Assembly (NCBI GenBank): GCA_021807225.1
Contig: JAKAPI010000006.1
Coordinates: 1-26,323 of the forward strand
Reading direction: 5' to 3'
Source of the DNA: an archaeon
GTDB lineage: Archaea; Thermoproteota; Nitrososphaeria; Nitrososphaerales; UBA183
Length of the DNA stretch: 26,323 bases
Below, piece by piece: positions 7,330-14,721 of the stretch (within the stretch, counting starts at the first letter, position 1; the number at the start of each line of letters is the position of its first letter). The notes beneath the pieces were generated by a model, which was not told the origin of the DNA, did not search any database, and saw only the letters and a program-made list of their open reading frames with translations. The position numbers were made by a program, and so were the translations under genes.

Positions 7330-7337
7330 ATATTTAT
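7330..7337. promoter_or_regulatory. Shared TATA element between divergent genes
   Basis: Read leftward, ATAAATATC is 27 bp before the GTG at 7306. Read rightward, the same bases (ATATTTATC) lie about 32 bp before a TTG at 7367 in the small membrane-protein frame. One AT-rich site may serve both genes. Confidence 0.4.
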
Positions 7338-7339
7338 CC

Positions 7340-7549
7340 ATGATTCGGGCGGCTGGGCGAGCCGATTTGACCCCGAGGAACAAGCTCCTGCTGGCCGTCG
7401 TGGTCGTGGCGGCCCTCGCGGTCGTGCTCGCGTACTACCGGCTGTTCACCAACCCGGCTGTCATAGTGCTCATCTTCGTCCTCTACGTTGCCGTGAGCCT
7501 GAGGAACCGGAGGAAGTTCAGCAGGCAGCGCAAGGAACGTCAGAGCTAG
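7340..7549 (+). CDS. Small two-helix membrane protein
   Basis: The 69-residue protein has two hydrophobic helices, about residues 16-33 (LLLAVVVVAALAVVLAYY) and 38-53 (NPAVIVLIFVLYVAVSL), and a strongly basic tail (RNRRKFSRQRKERQS) likely to stay in the cytoplasm. The function is unknown. The ATG at 7340 overlaps the AT-rich promoter site. A TTG at 7367, giving a 60-residue protein starting M-T-P-R-N-K, fits the promoter spacing better and loses no membrane helix. It is divergent from the coiled-coil gene. Confidence 0.6.
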   Translation: MIRAAGRADLTPRNKLLLAVVVVAALAVVLAYYRLFTNPAVIVLIFVLYVAVSLRNRRKFSRQRKERQS

Positions 7550-7574
7550 AGGCCGTCCCCGGGGCCTGGTGCGC

Positions 7575-8264
7575 CTAGGGGGGCGCAAGCCTGTCGTAGG
7601 GCGCAACGAGGTCCAGCTCCTTCTCGCGGTCCCTGAAGTCGGGACAGACCCTGGCAAGCCTCGACCTGAAACGCGCGGAGTGGTCGAACTCCAGGAGATG
7701 GGTCAGCTCGTGCAGCACCACGTACTCCCTCAGGCGCTCGGAGAGGGCGATCAGCTGCCAGCTGAACGAGAGCCTGCCGCCCCGGGTGCAGTACCCCCAC
7801 TTGTCGATCTCTCTGACGTCGACCCGGCGCGGCTTCGCCCCGACCAGGTTAGAGAGCTCGCCGACCTTGCGCACCGCGTACGCCGAGCTTTCCTTGAGGA
7901 ACCATCTCCGGATCAGCTCCCTGAGCCTCCTCCTGTCGTCCGTGCTGATCTCGACGAAGCCCTTCTCCGGGGACGCGGTCAGGCTTTCGCCAGGCCCATC
8001 CCTGAACACGATCCTGAGCAGCATGCCGCCCAGCATTACCATCCCGTCGTCGAGGACGCTCTTCGTCATCGAGACCCGGTCGTACTCCCTGTTCAGCCAG
8101 GGGGCGCGGTCCCTGATCGCCTTCTCGACGTCGACCCGCGCGCCGCGGGGGAGCACTACCTCCAACTTGAGATCGGCGCGGACTCGGAAGTAGGTGTACC
8201 TCCAGCTGGTCCCCTTTGTCACCTCGTATTCGATCTTCCTCCGGCCCAGCTCGACGTAGGGCAA
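7575..8264 (-). CDS. YgjP-like (DUF45) zinc metallopeptidase
   Basis: The 229-residue protein has the whole YgjP/DUF45 signature. Its N-terminal half is beta-rich with LEVVLPRGARVDVEKAI and WLNREYDR. The conserved block WGYCTRGGRLSFSWQLIALS follows, then YVVLHELTHLLEFDHSARFR. The zinc site is H185-E186-x-x-H189 with a third ligand at H195. Members are SprT/wss-like metallopeptidases often found beside restriction or repair genes, but the biological substrate is unknown. No membrane segment is seen. The start is TTG at 8264, with a GTTAAC-containing element about 29 bp upstream; the nearby ATG at 8269 is out of frame. Confidence 0.92.
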   Translation of the reverse strand: MPYVELGRRKIEYEVTKGTSWRYTYFRVRADLKLEVVLPRGARVDVEKAIRDRAPWLNREYDRVSMTKSVLDDGMVMLGGMLLRIVFRDGPGESLTASPEKGFVEISTDDRRRLRELIRRWFLKESSAYAVRKVGELSNLVGAKPRRVDVREIDKWGYCTRGGRLSFSWQLIALSERLREYVVLHELTHLLEFDHSARFRSRLARVCPDFRDREKELDLVAPYDRLAPP

Positions 8265-8290
8265 CCCATGCTCTCGTGACGTCCTTGGTA

Positions 8291-8297
8291 GTTAACG
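8291..8297 (-). promoter_or_regulatory. TATA-like element of the YgjP-like gene
   Basis: A TTAAC-centred stretch lies about 29 bp before the TTG at 8264 on the minus strand. Confidence 0.35.
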
Positions 8298-8363
8298 TTA
8301 GCCGCGGGCATCGATGGGACGCCCAAGGTTGATGCCGCGGGTAGTCTCGACGCCCCAGCCCCT

Positions 8364-8610
8364 ATGTCGGAAGCGACGCCACGGATGCGAAGCCCCGTGC
8401 CTAGGGCATCCCGTGCCCATAATTTCGGGCTCGCGCTCTCCGTCGGCGCGATCGAGTTTGTCGGGAGCGCTCTGAGAGACCGCGGCACGCTGGCGGCGGG
8501 TCTGTCTGCTTTCGCTTTCGGCTTCTCCATGCTGGTCGGCGTCTGGAACCGGTGCGCGACCATGATGTCGGCGATGCCCGTCGTGACGGGGCGGGCGGTC
8601 GGGCTGGCTT
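8364..8610 (+). pseudogene. Possible decayed membrane-protein gene (TMEM175/DUF1211-like start)
   Basis: This lies in the 409-bp gap between the YgjP-like and RNase H-like genes. From an ATG at 8364 the frame reads into hydrophobic, protein-like sequence (NFGLALSVGAIEFVGSALRD, then AFAFGFSMLVGVWNRCATMM and PVVTGRAV). This resembles the first membrane helices of DUF1211/TMEM175-like channels. After about 8610 it turns into non-protein-like composition and runs out of frame into the next gene. No TATA-like element is seen 25-35 bp before the ATG. The rest of the gap is GC-rich with nothing else recognisable. The family hint is weak. Confidence 0.3.
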
Positions 8611-8633
8611 GGAGAGGGAACGGGGCTCCGAGG

Positions 8634-8641
8634 GTATTTAG
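8634..8641 (+). promoter_or_regulatory. TATA-like element of the RNase H-like gene
   Basis: GTATTTAG is centred about 36 bp before the GTG at 8674, implying a leader of roughly 8-10 nt. Confidence 0.4.
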
Positions 8642-8673
8642 GCGGGCTGGCGTGCCGCCTGCTCCGAGCCAAG

Positions 8674-9090
8674 GTGAGGTTTCCCGGAAGGTCGAGGCCC
8701 GCCAGGGTCTACGTAGACGCGAAGATACTGAACATGCACGACCCGGGGCTTCCCAGGGAGACCTATGTCGGCTACCTCGTGGAGGGGAGAGGGATGCGCG
8801 AAGTCAAAAGGGTCGAAGCGTCTGAGAGCGACGACGCCGAAGTCCTCGCCATCACGTTCGCCATCGAAGAGCTGAAGGATCCGCTTGGGCGCTTCACCGT
8901 CGTCTGCGACCACGAGTCGGTGGTGTCGGAGGCGACGAAGGATAACGTCAAGAACCCGAGCGAGCTGCTGAAGAGGCTCCGGCGGCTCCTCGAGGAGAAC
9001 CCATCAGTCAAGCTCGAAGTCCTCCAGTCGAACCCAGCCCACCAGGTGGTCACGGAGTACGTCAACGCCCTGAAGGCAGGCGCACAGTGA
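8674..9090 (+). CDS. Putative RNase H-fold protein
   Basis: The 138-residue protein has the order of elements expected of an RNase HI fold. There is an N-terminal strand with Asp (ARVYVDAKI, D15), a helix starting SDDAEVLAITFAIEEL (E56), a strand ending VVCDHESVV (D79) and a C-terminal NPAHQVVTEYVNAL helix with H123. Three of the four usual acidic positions can be matched; the fourth Asp is replaced around NPAHQ. It may therefore cut RNA in RNA/DNA hybrids, or be a binding-only relative. The assignment is by pattern and not certain. The start is GTG. A loosely spaced gap of about 100 bp separates it from the SIS gene. Confidence 0.6.
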   Translation: MRFPGRSRPARVYVDAKILNMHDPGLPRETYVGYLVEGRGMREVKRVEASESDDAEVLAITFAIEELKDPLGRFTVVCDHESVVSEATKDNVKNPSELLKRLRRLLEENPSVKLEVLQSNPAHQVVTEYVNALKAGAQ

Positions 9091-9162
9091 GGAGGGAGTC
9101 GGCCGCCTGGCGAACCTGAAGGTCGGGGCGGAGCGCACGGCAGCGCGGATTCGGACCTGTCG

Positions 9163-9168
9163 TTAATA
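9163..9168 (+). promoter_or_regulatory. TATA-like element of the SIS-domain gene
   Basis: TTAATA is centred about 28 bp before the GTG at 9193 and supports that start. Confidence 0.45.
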
Positions 9169-9192
9169 GAGTCTGGGAGCCTGCGCGACGGC

Positions 9193-10113
9193 GTGAAGGC
9201 GCTGCAGAGGCTGGAGTCGGAAGTGGCCGGGCAGCCCGGCGCCCTGGCGAGCTACGCCAAGGCAAGACTCCCGTCCGCCCCGGCAGGCTCCATCTTCGCC
9301 GGAGCAGGAGACTCCTACGCAGCAGCCCTCCTGGGGTTCTACGCCTCCAGGGGGAGGTGCATCGCGCTGGACCCTTACACCCTTGCGAGCGAGCCGGAGG
9401 CCGCCCGCGGCGTCGAGGTCTTCTTCATCTCGGTCTCGGGGAGGACGTCGTCGAACGCGCTCGCTCTCTCAAGGGTGAAACGCGTCGCGAAGAAGACCAC
9501 CCTCCTGACCGCGGATGATGGGAGCCCGCTTGCGAGGGGCGCAGACGAGATCGTCCGGCTCCCGATGAGCTATGCCCCGAGGTCTCCGGGGATCCTCTCG
9601 TTCAGCCTCTCGGCGCTGGCTGTCCTCAAGGTGGTAGGAGCAGCCGCGCCCTGCGACTTCCCGGCGACCCTCGAAAGGGCGAAGGCCGACAGCAAGTCGC
9701 CGTCCCTAGCGACGGGCACGACCTACTTCCTCGGGAACTCCCTCGCCCACGCCGCGGCCCTCTACGCGGCCGCGAAGGTCTACGAGATCCTCGGTCGCCG
9801 GGCCCAAGCAGAGGCACTCGAGGAGTTCAGCCACATGGAGCTCTTCTCCCTAGGGCGCTCCGACGCCGTCAACATCTTCTCCGCGTTCGACCCCGATAGG
9901 ATGTCGGGGAAGCTGAAGCGGGCCCTCGCGGCGGAAGGGTTCGCTTCGGCGGCGGTCCCTGCCAGGGGGATGTCCGCGACGGAGCACTTCTTCCACTGTG
10001 TGTTCGTCTCGCAACTATGGTGCCTCGCCGAGGCGAGGAGGGCGGGCATAGCTGCACCCCGGTTCCTGACAGAGGCGAGGAGGCTGCGGGTCAGCGACAG
10101 GATGATCTACTAG
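9193..10113 (+). CDS. SIS-domain sugar-phosphate isomerase-like protein
   Basis: The 306-residue protein has two SIS subdomains. The first has SIFAGAGDSYAAALLGFYAS (about 33-52) and the phosphate-binding FFISVSGRTSSNALALS (about 77-93). The second has TYFLGNSLAHAAALYAAAKV and then EALEEFSHMELFSLGRSD, the position where isomerases keep catalytic Glu/His. It resembles the isomerase half of GlmS and the archaeal phosphoglucose/phosphomannose isomerases. No glutaminase domain is present, so it is not a full GlmS. The likely role is aldose-ketose isomerisation or binding of a sugar phosphate. The start is GTG at 9193 with a TATA-like element 28 bp upstream. Its stop and that of the convergent DUF1684 gene share the bases CTAG. 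Confidence 0.8.
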   Translation: MKALQRLESEVAGQPGALASYAKARLPSAPAGSIFAGAGDSYAAALLGFYASRGRCIALDPYTLASEPEAARGVEVFFISVSGRTSSNALALSRVKRVAKKTTLLTADDGSPLARGADEIVRLPMSYAPRSPGILSFSLSALAVLKVVGAAAPCDFPATLERAKADSKSPSLATGTTYFLGNSLAHAAALYAAAKVYEILGRRAQAEALEEFSHMELFSLGRSDAVNIFSAFDPDRMSGKLKRALAAEGFASAAVPARGMSATEHFFHCVFVSQLWCLAEARRAGIAAPRFLTEARRLRVSDRMIY

Positions 10114-10655
10114 TCGTGGTACTTCCGTTCGCCGGCCCTGACGGGGACCTTCAGCCAGTTCTCCTGAGGCGGCAGCGGGCAGACGTAGTCCTCTGAATAG
10201 GCACAGTATGGGTTGTACGCGTAGTTGAAGTCGACCGCGTATTCGTCGTCGTGCTCCACCTCCATGTCGAGATAACGGGCAGAGCCGTAGCTCTCCTGAC
10301 CCGAAGTCGCGTCGCGGAAGGGGACGAAGAGGTTCGGGTCGTCTCTCTCGGCTGACTGGTAGGCCGTGACGCGGACATCGCTCTCGCCGATGACGAGGTC
10401 GAAGTACCCCACCCTGTTGAAGAGCTGGCGGCTGCCCTTGCTCGTCGAGACCATGATGGCTTCCGGCTCGGCGTACCTGTGGAGGCCTGCCTCGATCCGC
10501 AGGGATGGGTCCGGGTCAAAGTACTTCAGCCCGGCGAAGGATGCCCGCTCGCCCGGGGGGAGGGGGGAGTCGTCCCCGGCCCTGAAGAACTCGTCCTTGT
10601 CACGCCTGAACCTGATGAGCGCCCTCTCCCAAGTTGACTGGTGCTGCGGGTCCAA
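10110..10655 (-). CDS. DUF1684 family protein
   Basis: The product is about 181 residues and has the DUF1684 signature over most of its length. It begins with FRRDKDEFF and SPLPPGERASFAGLKYFDPD, continues with FVPFRDATSGQESYGSARYL, and ends with DFNYAYNPYCAYSEDYVCPL, PPQENWLKVPVRAGE. The highly conserved YNPYCAYS motif is intact. The biochemical function of DUF1684 is not established. I chose the TTG at 10655 because CCTATTT (10680-10686) is centred 28 bp upstream; an ATG at 10706 would add 17 residues. The frame stays open much further upstream, but that part is antisense to the M32 peptidase and is not real. Confidence 0.85.
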   Translation of the reverse strand: MDPQHQSTWERALIRFRRDKDEFFRAGDDSPLPPGERASFAGLKYFDPDPSLRIEAGLHRYAEPEAIMVSTSKGSRQLFNRVGYFDLVIGESDVRVTAYQSAERDDPNLFVPFRDATSGQESYGSARYLDMEVEHDDEYAVDFNYAYNPYCAYSEDYVCPLPPQENWLKVPVRAGERKYHD

Positions 10656-10679
10656 TGGTGCGAATCGGGGGCGCCCCTG

Positions 10680-10686
10680 AAATAGG
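10680..10686 (-). promoter_or_regulatory. TATA-like element of the DUF1684 gene
   Basis: The minus strand reads CCTATTT, centred 28 bp before the TTG at 10655. This is what decides that start. Confidence 0.35.
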
Positions 10687-10751
10687 ACTTTCCCCTCCCC
10701 GGCCATGGGCAAAGCTGAAAAAAGGAGCGCTATGACGGTGGCCGTCAAAGC

Positions 10752-12233
10752 ATGGCTCGCAACCCCGTAGTCAGGGACATCTTGAAGCGCTACACGCAGG
10801 TGTGGGCGCTCGGGCACTCTCAGGCGGTCCTCGGCTGGGACACCGAGACCCACATGCCGGAGAAGGGAGCCCGGCCGCGCGGCATCGCCCTGGGGCAGCT
10901 CGCCATGATGTCCCAGAAGGCGACCATCGAGCTCGACGGCCTGGTGAGGAAGGCCGAGAAGGCCAGGGACCTGGACGACATGGAGAAGGGGGTGGTCAGG
11001 GTCATGAGGCGCAGCCTGGACTACTACCTCAAGATCCCTCCGGAGCTCGTGGACGAGATGCAGCGGGTGACCACCGAAGCGACGGTGGTGTGGCGGACGG
11101 CGCGCAAGAAGTCTGACTTCGGCATGTTCAGGCCGCATCTGGAGAAGATAGTCGGGCTGGAGAGGAAGGTAGCGGACAAGCTTGGGTACGAGAAGCACCC
11201 CTACAACGCGCTCCTGGACCTCTTCGAGGAGGGGTTCACGGTTCGGGACGCGGACTCGGTCTATGCGAAGCTCATCCCACAGAGCAAGAAGCTCCTGGCG
11301 AAGGTGAGCGCGGCGGGGGTCTTCCCTTCGAGGCACCCCCTGGAGGGGGCGAAGTACGACACCGGCGCCATGGAGAAGGTCAACGAGGAAGTGATCAGGG
11401 TGATGAGGATGCCGGAGGACAGGTTCAGGATGGACGTGTCGACCCATCCTTTCACCGTCCAGATCGCCCAGGACGACGTCAGGATCACGACCAGGTACGA
11501 GGGTAAGAACTTCAAGGCGACCATGTACAGCACGGCGCACGAAAGCGGCCATGCCATCTACGGCCTAGGCATAGACCAGGCGCTCGCCTTCACCCCCGTG
11601 GCGGACGGGGCGTCGTTCGGCATCCACGAGTCGCAGTCGCGGTTCTGGGAGAACGTGGTGGGCAGGAGCATGGGGTTCGTCAGGCTCATCAACCCGACCC
11701 TGCGGAAGCACCTGCCTTTCGTCCGGAAGTACGACGTCGAGCAGCTGTATCTGTACTTCAACACGGTCAGGAAGAGCTTCATCAGGGTGGACGCGGACGA
11801 GCTCACCTACAACTTCCATACGGCGGTCAGGTACGACGTCGAGAAGAAGGTGATATCGGGCGACGTGAAGGTCGCGGAGATACCTTCGCTCTGGAACGAC
11901 ACCTTCGGAGACTACCTGGGGATAAAGCCGAAGAACGACGCAGAGGGCGCGCTCCAGGACGTCCACTGGAGCGGCGGGTCGTTCGGCTACTTCGCCACTT
12001 ACACCCTGGGCAACGTGGTGGCCGCGATGATATGGCACAAGATGAGGGACGGGGACATGGTCCAGGAGGCCCTCCAGAAGGGGGACGTCGCAGAGCTGAA
12101 GGAGTGGCTTGGGAAGAGCATCCATCGGTACGGCTCCATCTACACCCCCAAGGAGCTGCAGGACAGGGTGTTCGGGGAGGCCTACAACCCCCAGAGGCTC
12201 CTGGCGTACTTCGAGCACAAGTACCTCGAATAG
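10752..12233 (+). CDS. M32 metallocarboxypeptidase (carboxypeptidase Taq family)
   Basis: The 493-residue full-length M32 enzyme removes C-terminal amino acids from peptides in the cytoplasm. All family signatures are visible: HPF at 232-234, DVRITTRY (DxRxT) at about 242-249, the zinc-binding helix HESGH at 263-267, the IHESQSRFWEN segment with the third ligand Glu at 293, and ALQDVHWSGG (GxxQDxHW type) near 432-441. Length and order match the family. The start is ATG at 10752, divergent from DUF1684 with about 95 bp between. The only AT-rich element there is a run of A at 10718-10723. The ABC operon begins about 50 bp after its stop, so read-through into it is possible. Confidence 0.97.
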   Translation: MARNPVVRDILKRYTQVWALGHSQAVLGWDTETHMPEKGARPRGIALGQLAMMSQKATIELDGLVRKAEKARDLDDMEKGVVRVMRRSLDYYLKIPPELVDEMQRVTTEATVVWRTARKKSDFGMFRPHLEKIVGLERKVADKLGYEKHPYNALLDLFEEGFTVRDADSVYAKLIPQSKKLLAKVSAAGVFPSRHPLEGAKYDTGAMEKVNEEVIRVMRMPEDRFRMDVSTHPFTVQIAQDDVRITTRYEGKNFKATMYSTAHESGHAIYGLGIDQALAFTPVADGASFGIHESQSRFWENVVGRSMGFVRLINPTLRKHLPFVRKYDVEQLYLYFNTVRKSFIRVDADELTYNFHTAVRYDVEKKVISGDVKVAEIPSLWNDTFGDYLGIKPKNDAEGALQDVHWSGGSFGYFATYTLGNVVAAMIWHKMRDGDMVQEALQKGDVAELKEWLGKSIHRYGSIYTPKELQDRVFGEAYNPQRLLAYFEHKYLE

Positions 12234-12284
12234 GGGCTGGCAGGGAGCGGTGACCTGCGCCCGGACGGGTGCCCCGGATTGGCG

Positions 12285-13211
12285 ATGATTCAGTTCAAGG
12301 ACGTGGCGAAGTCCTTCAAGGACGTCTACGCCGTGAGGGGAGTCACCTGCGACATCGAGGACCAGGAGATCTTCGGGCTCCTTGGCCCCAACGGGGCGGG
12401 GAAGACGACCCTCATCATGACCATGGCGACGGTATACAACCCTACGAGGGGGGAGGTCGTCGTCGACGGCCACAGCGCCAGCGCCGAGCCTGACAAGGTC
12501 AAGTCGCTCATAGGGATAAGCTTCCAGGACCCGAAGTACGACAGGATACTTTCTGCCAGAGAGATACTCCAGTGGCATGCGAAGGTCACAGGCGTGGAGA
12601 AGGGCATCAGGGAGAAGCGGATAGACGACGTGCTGGCGAAGTTCGGCCTAGCCGGCGAAGCGAAGAAGCGGACATGGATGCTCAGCGGGGGGACGAAGAA
12701 GAAGATAGAGAACGCGAAGGTCTTCGTCCAGCGCCCCAAGATAGCGGTGTTCGACGAGCCGACGGCCTACCTCGACGTCCCGTCCAGGCTGATGGTGTGG
12801 GACATGATCGACGAGCTCAGGGACGGGGGGACGACCGTCGTGCTCGCCACGAACATGATGGACGAGGCCGACAGGATGTCGGATAGGGTGGGGATAATGA
12901 GCAGGGGGGAGATGGTGCAGGTGGGGGAGCCGGCCAGGCTGAAGGGGACCCTCAAGGGGAGGGACATCATCGAGATGAAGCTCGAGGCTCCGATTCCGGA
13001 GCTGGTGGGGGAGGTCAAGCAAGTCGAGGAGGTGAAGGATGCTCACTTCGAGGGCGACCTGCTGAAGGTCGCCCTGAGCAACGGGAGGGAGCTGCTGCCC
13101 CACATGATCAACCTGGTGACAGCCAAGGGAGGGAAGGTGCAGAGCGTGAACCTCAAGGAGCCGTCCCTAGAAGACGTGTTCCTCCATTACACCGGGACGA
13201 CCCTCACTTGA
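12285..13211 (+). CDS. ABC transporter ATP-binding protein (ABC-2 exporter type)
   Basis: The roughly 308-residue ATPase energises the two membrane proteins encoded downstream. Walker A is GPNGAGKT (34-41), the Q-loop is Q81 (GISFQDP), the signature is LSGGTKKK (133-140) and Walker B is IAVFDEPT (153-160), with D-loop AYLD. The switch position has Asn (ATNMMDEAD, N190) instead of the usual His; related exporters sometimes have Gln or Asn there. The C-terminal 80 residues are the DrrA/NatA-type extension ending with EPSLEDVFLHYTG. The ATG at 12285 gives the typical start MIQFKDVAKSF; a TTG at 12279 would add two residues. The gene overlaps the next by 4 bp. The substrate is unknown. Confidence 0.94.
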   Translation: MIQFKDVAKSFKDVYAVRGVTCDIEDQEIFGLLGPNGAGKTTLIMTMATVYNPTRGEVVVDGHSASAEPDKVKSLIGISFQDPKYDRILSAREILQWHAKVTGVEKGIREKRIDDVLAKFGLAGEAKKRTWMLSGGTKKKIENAKVFVQRPKIAVFDEPTAYLDVPSRLMVWDMIDELRDGGTTVVLATNMMDEADRMSDRVGIMSRGEMVQVGEPARLKGTLKGRDIIEMKLEAPIPELVGEVKQVEEVKDAHFEGDLLKVALSNGRELLPHMINLVTAKGGKVQSVNLKEPSLEDVFLHYTGTTLT

Positions 13212-13981
13212 GCTCGAAGCCCTCCCCGCTCTTCATCATCTGGGTCCTGATCGAACGCGACCTGAGGACCCTCGTGAAGTCCCCCTGGATCCTCATCAAC
13301 AGGACGGTGTTCTTCCTCATCCAGCTCTTCGTCTTCGCGTTCTTGATCACCAAGCTGGCATCGTCTCTCGGGTTCAACTACTTCGCCTTCTACTCCGTGG
13401 GGGCCGTAGTCTCCACCATAACCTCCATCGCCTTCATCATCGGCGAGGACCTGTTCGAGGAGGAGGAGATGGGGCTGCTGGACTACCTGCTCAGCCTCCC
13501 CTTCGGCCACACGCTCTTCGTGATCGGGAGGGCGCTGGGAGGGGCGGTAAGGGGGCTGATCTACGTGACCCCGATGATGATACTCGTTGCATACCTGGAC
13601 GGATACTTCTCGGTCGCGGGGGTCGCAGGCTCGCTGCTCGTGGTCTTCGTCCTAGCCACCGGCATCTCCGGGCTCTCCATAACCCTGGCCATGCTCATCA
13701 GGAACGCCAACAGGTTCGACATAATGATCGCGCTGGCGGAGCTGGCCACGGTGAGGGTCAGCGCCGCGATCTATCCTCTGGTGTACATGCCCAAGGCCCT
13801 GCAGCCGATTGCGACCTATTCGCCGGTGACATCTGCCTCGGACATAGTCAGGGCGATCTTCCTGCCGGGGTACACCTCCGAGCCCTATGAGACCGTCGTG
13901 CTCGTCCTGTTCGTCCTGATCTTCTTCGGCCTTGGGAGCGCGTTCCTGTTCAGAAAGCTGGAGGGGGGCAAGTTTGAGTAA
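13208..13981 (+). CDS. ABC-2 type permease, first subunit
   Basis: The 257-residue membrane protein has about six helices in the ABC-2/DrrB pattern. A cytoplasmic N-terminus contains the coupling-type segment IERDLRTLVKSPWILINRTV, and the membrane regions run from about residue 35 to 250. The acidic loop EDLFEEEEMGLLDYLLSLPF matches the typical E-x-G-(T/L)-L-x-x-L-x-x-x-P motif of this family. The start TTG overlaps the ATPase stop (TTGA), so expression is coupled. It presumably forms a heterodimer with the next gene product. The cargo is unknown (lipid, drug or polymer). Confidence 0.88.
   Translation: MSSKPSPLFIIWVLIERDLRTLVKSPWILINRTVFFLIQLFVFAFLITKLASSLGFNYFAFYSVGAVVSTITSIAFIIGEDLFEEEEMGLLDYLLSLPFGHTLFVIGRALGGAVRGLIYVTPMMILVAYLDGYFSVAGVAGSLLVVFVLATGISGLSITLAMLIRNANRFDIMIALAELATVRVSAAIYPLVYMPKALQPIATYSPVTSASDIVRAIFLPGYTSEPYETVVLVLFVLIFFGLGSAFLFRKLEGGKFE
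13961..13968 (+). promoter_or_regulatory. Shine-Dalgarno site that sets the second permease start
   Basis: GAGGGGGG lies about 5-6 bp before the TTG at 13974, inside the first permease gene. It favours TTG 13974 over the upstream in-frame start at 13932. Confidence 0.4.
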
Positions 13982-14708
13982 AGCGTCTGCGGTGATGGAG
14001 CGCGACTTCCGGATCTTCTTCGCAGACAAGTACATGCTGATGATAATGTTCGCCAACTTCATGATCGACCTCGGGGTGTCGGGGCTGAGCCTCGGGGCCA
14101 TGATCAGGAACCTGGGATTCAGCTACTTCCTGTACATCGCCCCCGGCGCGAACCTGATCACCGCGACCGTGGCGTCCTTCCAGTCGGGGAGGGACGTCTG
14201 GAGGGAGAGGGTCATCCAGGACACCCAGCAGTACCTGCTGACGCTCCCTGTGAGGAAGAACGTGTTCGCACTCTGCAGGCTGTTCTCGGGGATGCTCAGG
14301 ACGGTGCTCACAGTGCTCCCCGGGACGGTGGTCATCGCGGTGCTCTACGGGCTGTCGTTTCAGTACTTCCTGGTAGGGCTGGGCATCATGTTCATCTACT
14401 CGGGAGCGGTCGCGGGGCTCTCTGTCGCCGCAGCGTCCCTGGCCAACAGCCTGGAGCTCTTCGCAACGGTGAGGAGCACGGTCCAAGTCTACCTCTCGTT
14501 CTTCAGCACGCAGTTCTATCCCTCGAGCATACTGCCGCCGGCGGTCGCCGCCGTGTCAGCGTTCAACCCCATGACCTGGGCGGTGCAGTCGTTCAGGGCC
14601 CTTCAGGCCGGGACCGTGGACGTGGCGCTGCTCGCCCCCCTCGGCGGCCTCTCGGCGGCCCTGCTGGCCGTGGGGTTCCTCATGTACCGCAGGACCATGA
14701 ACTACTGA
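13974..14708 (+). CDS. ABC-2 type permease, second subunit
   Basis: The roughly 244-residue membrane protein is a distant paralogue of the preceding permease. It has an N-terminal segment VMERDFRIFFADKYMLMIMF, six hydrophobic helices, and the family motif RERVIQDTQQYLLTLPV in the first loop. The C-terminal part FNPMTWAVQSFRAL is also typical of ABC-2 permeases. The start TTG overlaps the end of the first permease by 8 bp and has a GGAGG-type site just upstream. An upstream in-frame start at 13932 would add 14 residues that do not look like this family. Together with the ATPase it completes a heterodimeric exporter. Confidence 0.86.
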   Translation: MSKASAVMERDFRIFFADKYMLMIMFANFMIDLGVSGLSLGAMIRNLGFSYFLYIAPGANLITATVASFQSGRDVWRERVIQDTQQYLLTLPVRKNVFALCRLFSGMLRTVLTVLPGTVVIAVLYGLSFQYFLVGLGIMFIYSGAVAGLSVAAASLANSLELFATVRSTVQVYLSFFSTQFYPSSILPPAVAAVSAFNPMTWAVQSFRALQAGTVDVALLAPLGGLSAALLAVGFLMYRRTMNY

Positions 14709-14721
14709 CGGCCCGCCGCCG

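Noticed and set aside
10656..11552. Long open frame extending the DUF1684 gene upstream on the minus strand
   Set aside because: It is antisense to the M32 carboxypeptidase and rich in His, Arg, Leu and Asp in the way of antisense GC-rich codons. The promoter element at 10680-10686 marks the true start.
11565..12578. Minus-strand open frame of about 337 codons
   Set aside because: It is antisense to the M32 peptidase and the ABC ATPase, both strongly supported by motifs.
13932..13973. Upstream start of the second ABC permease
   Set aside because: The extra 14 residues lie within the first permease gene, have no family similarity, and the ribosome-binding site points to 13974.
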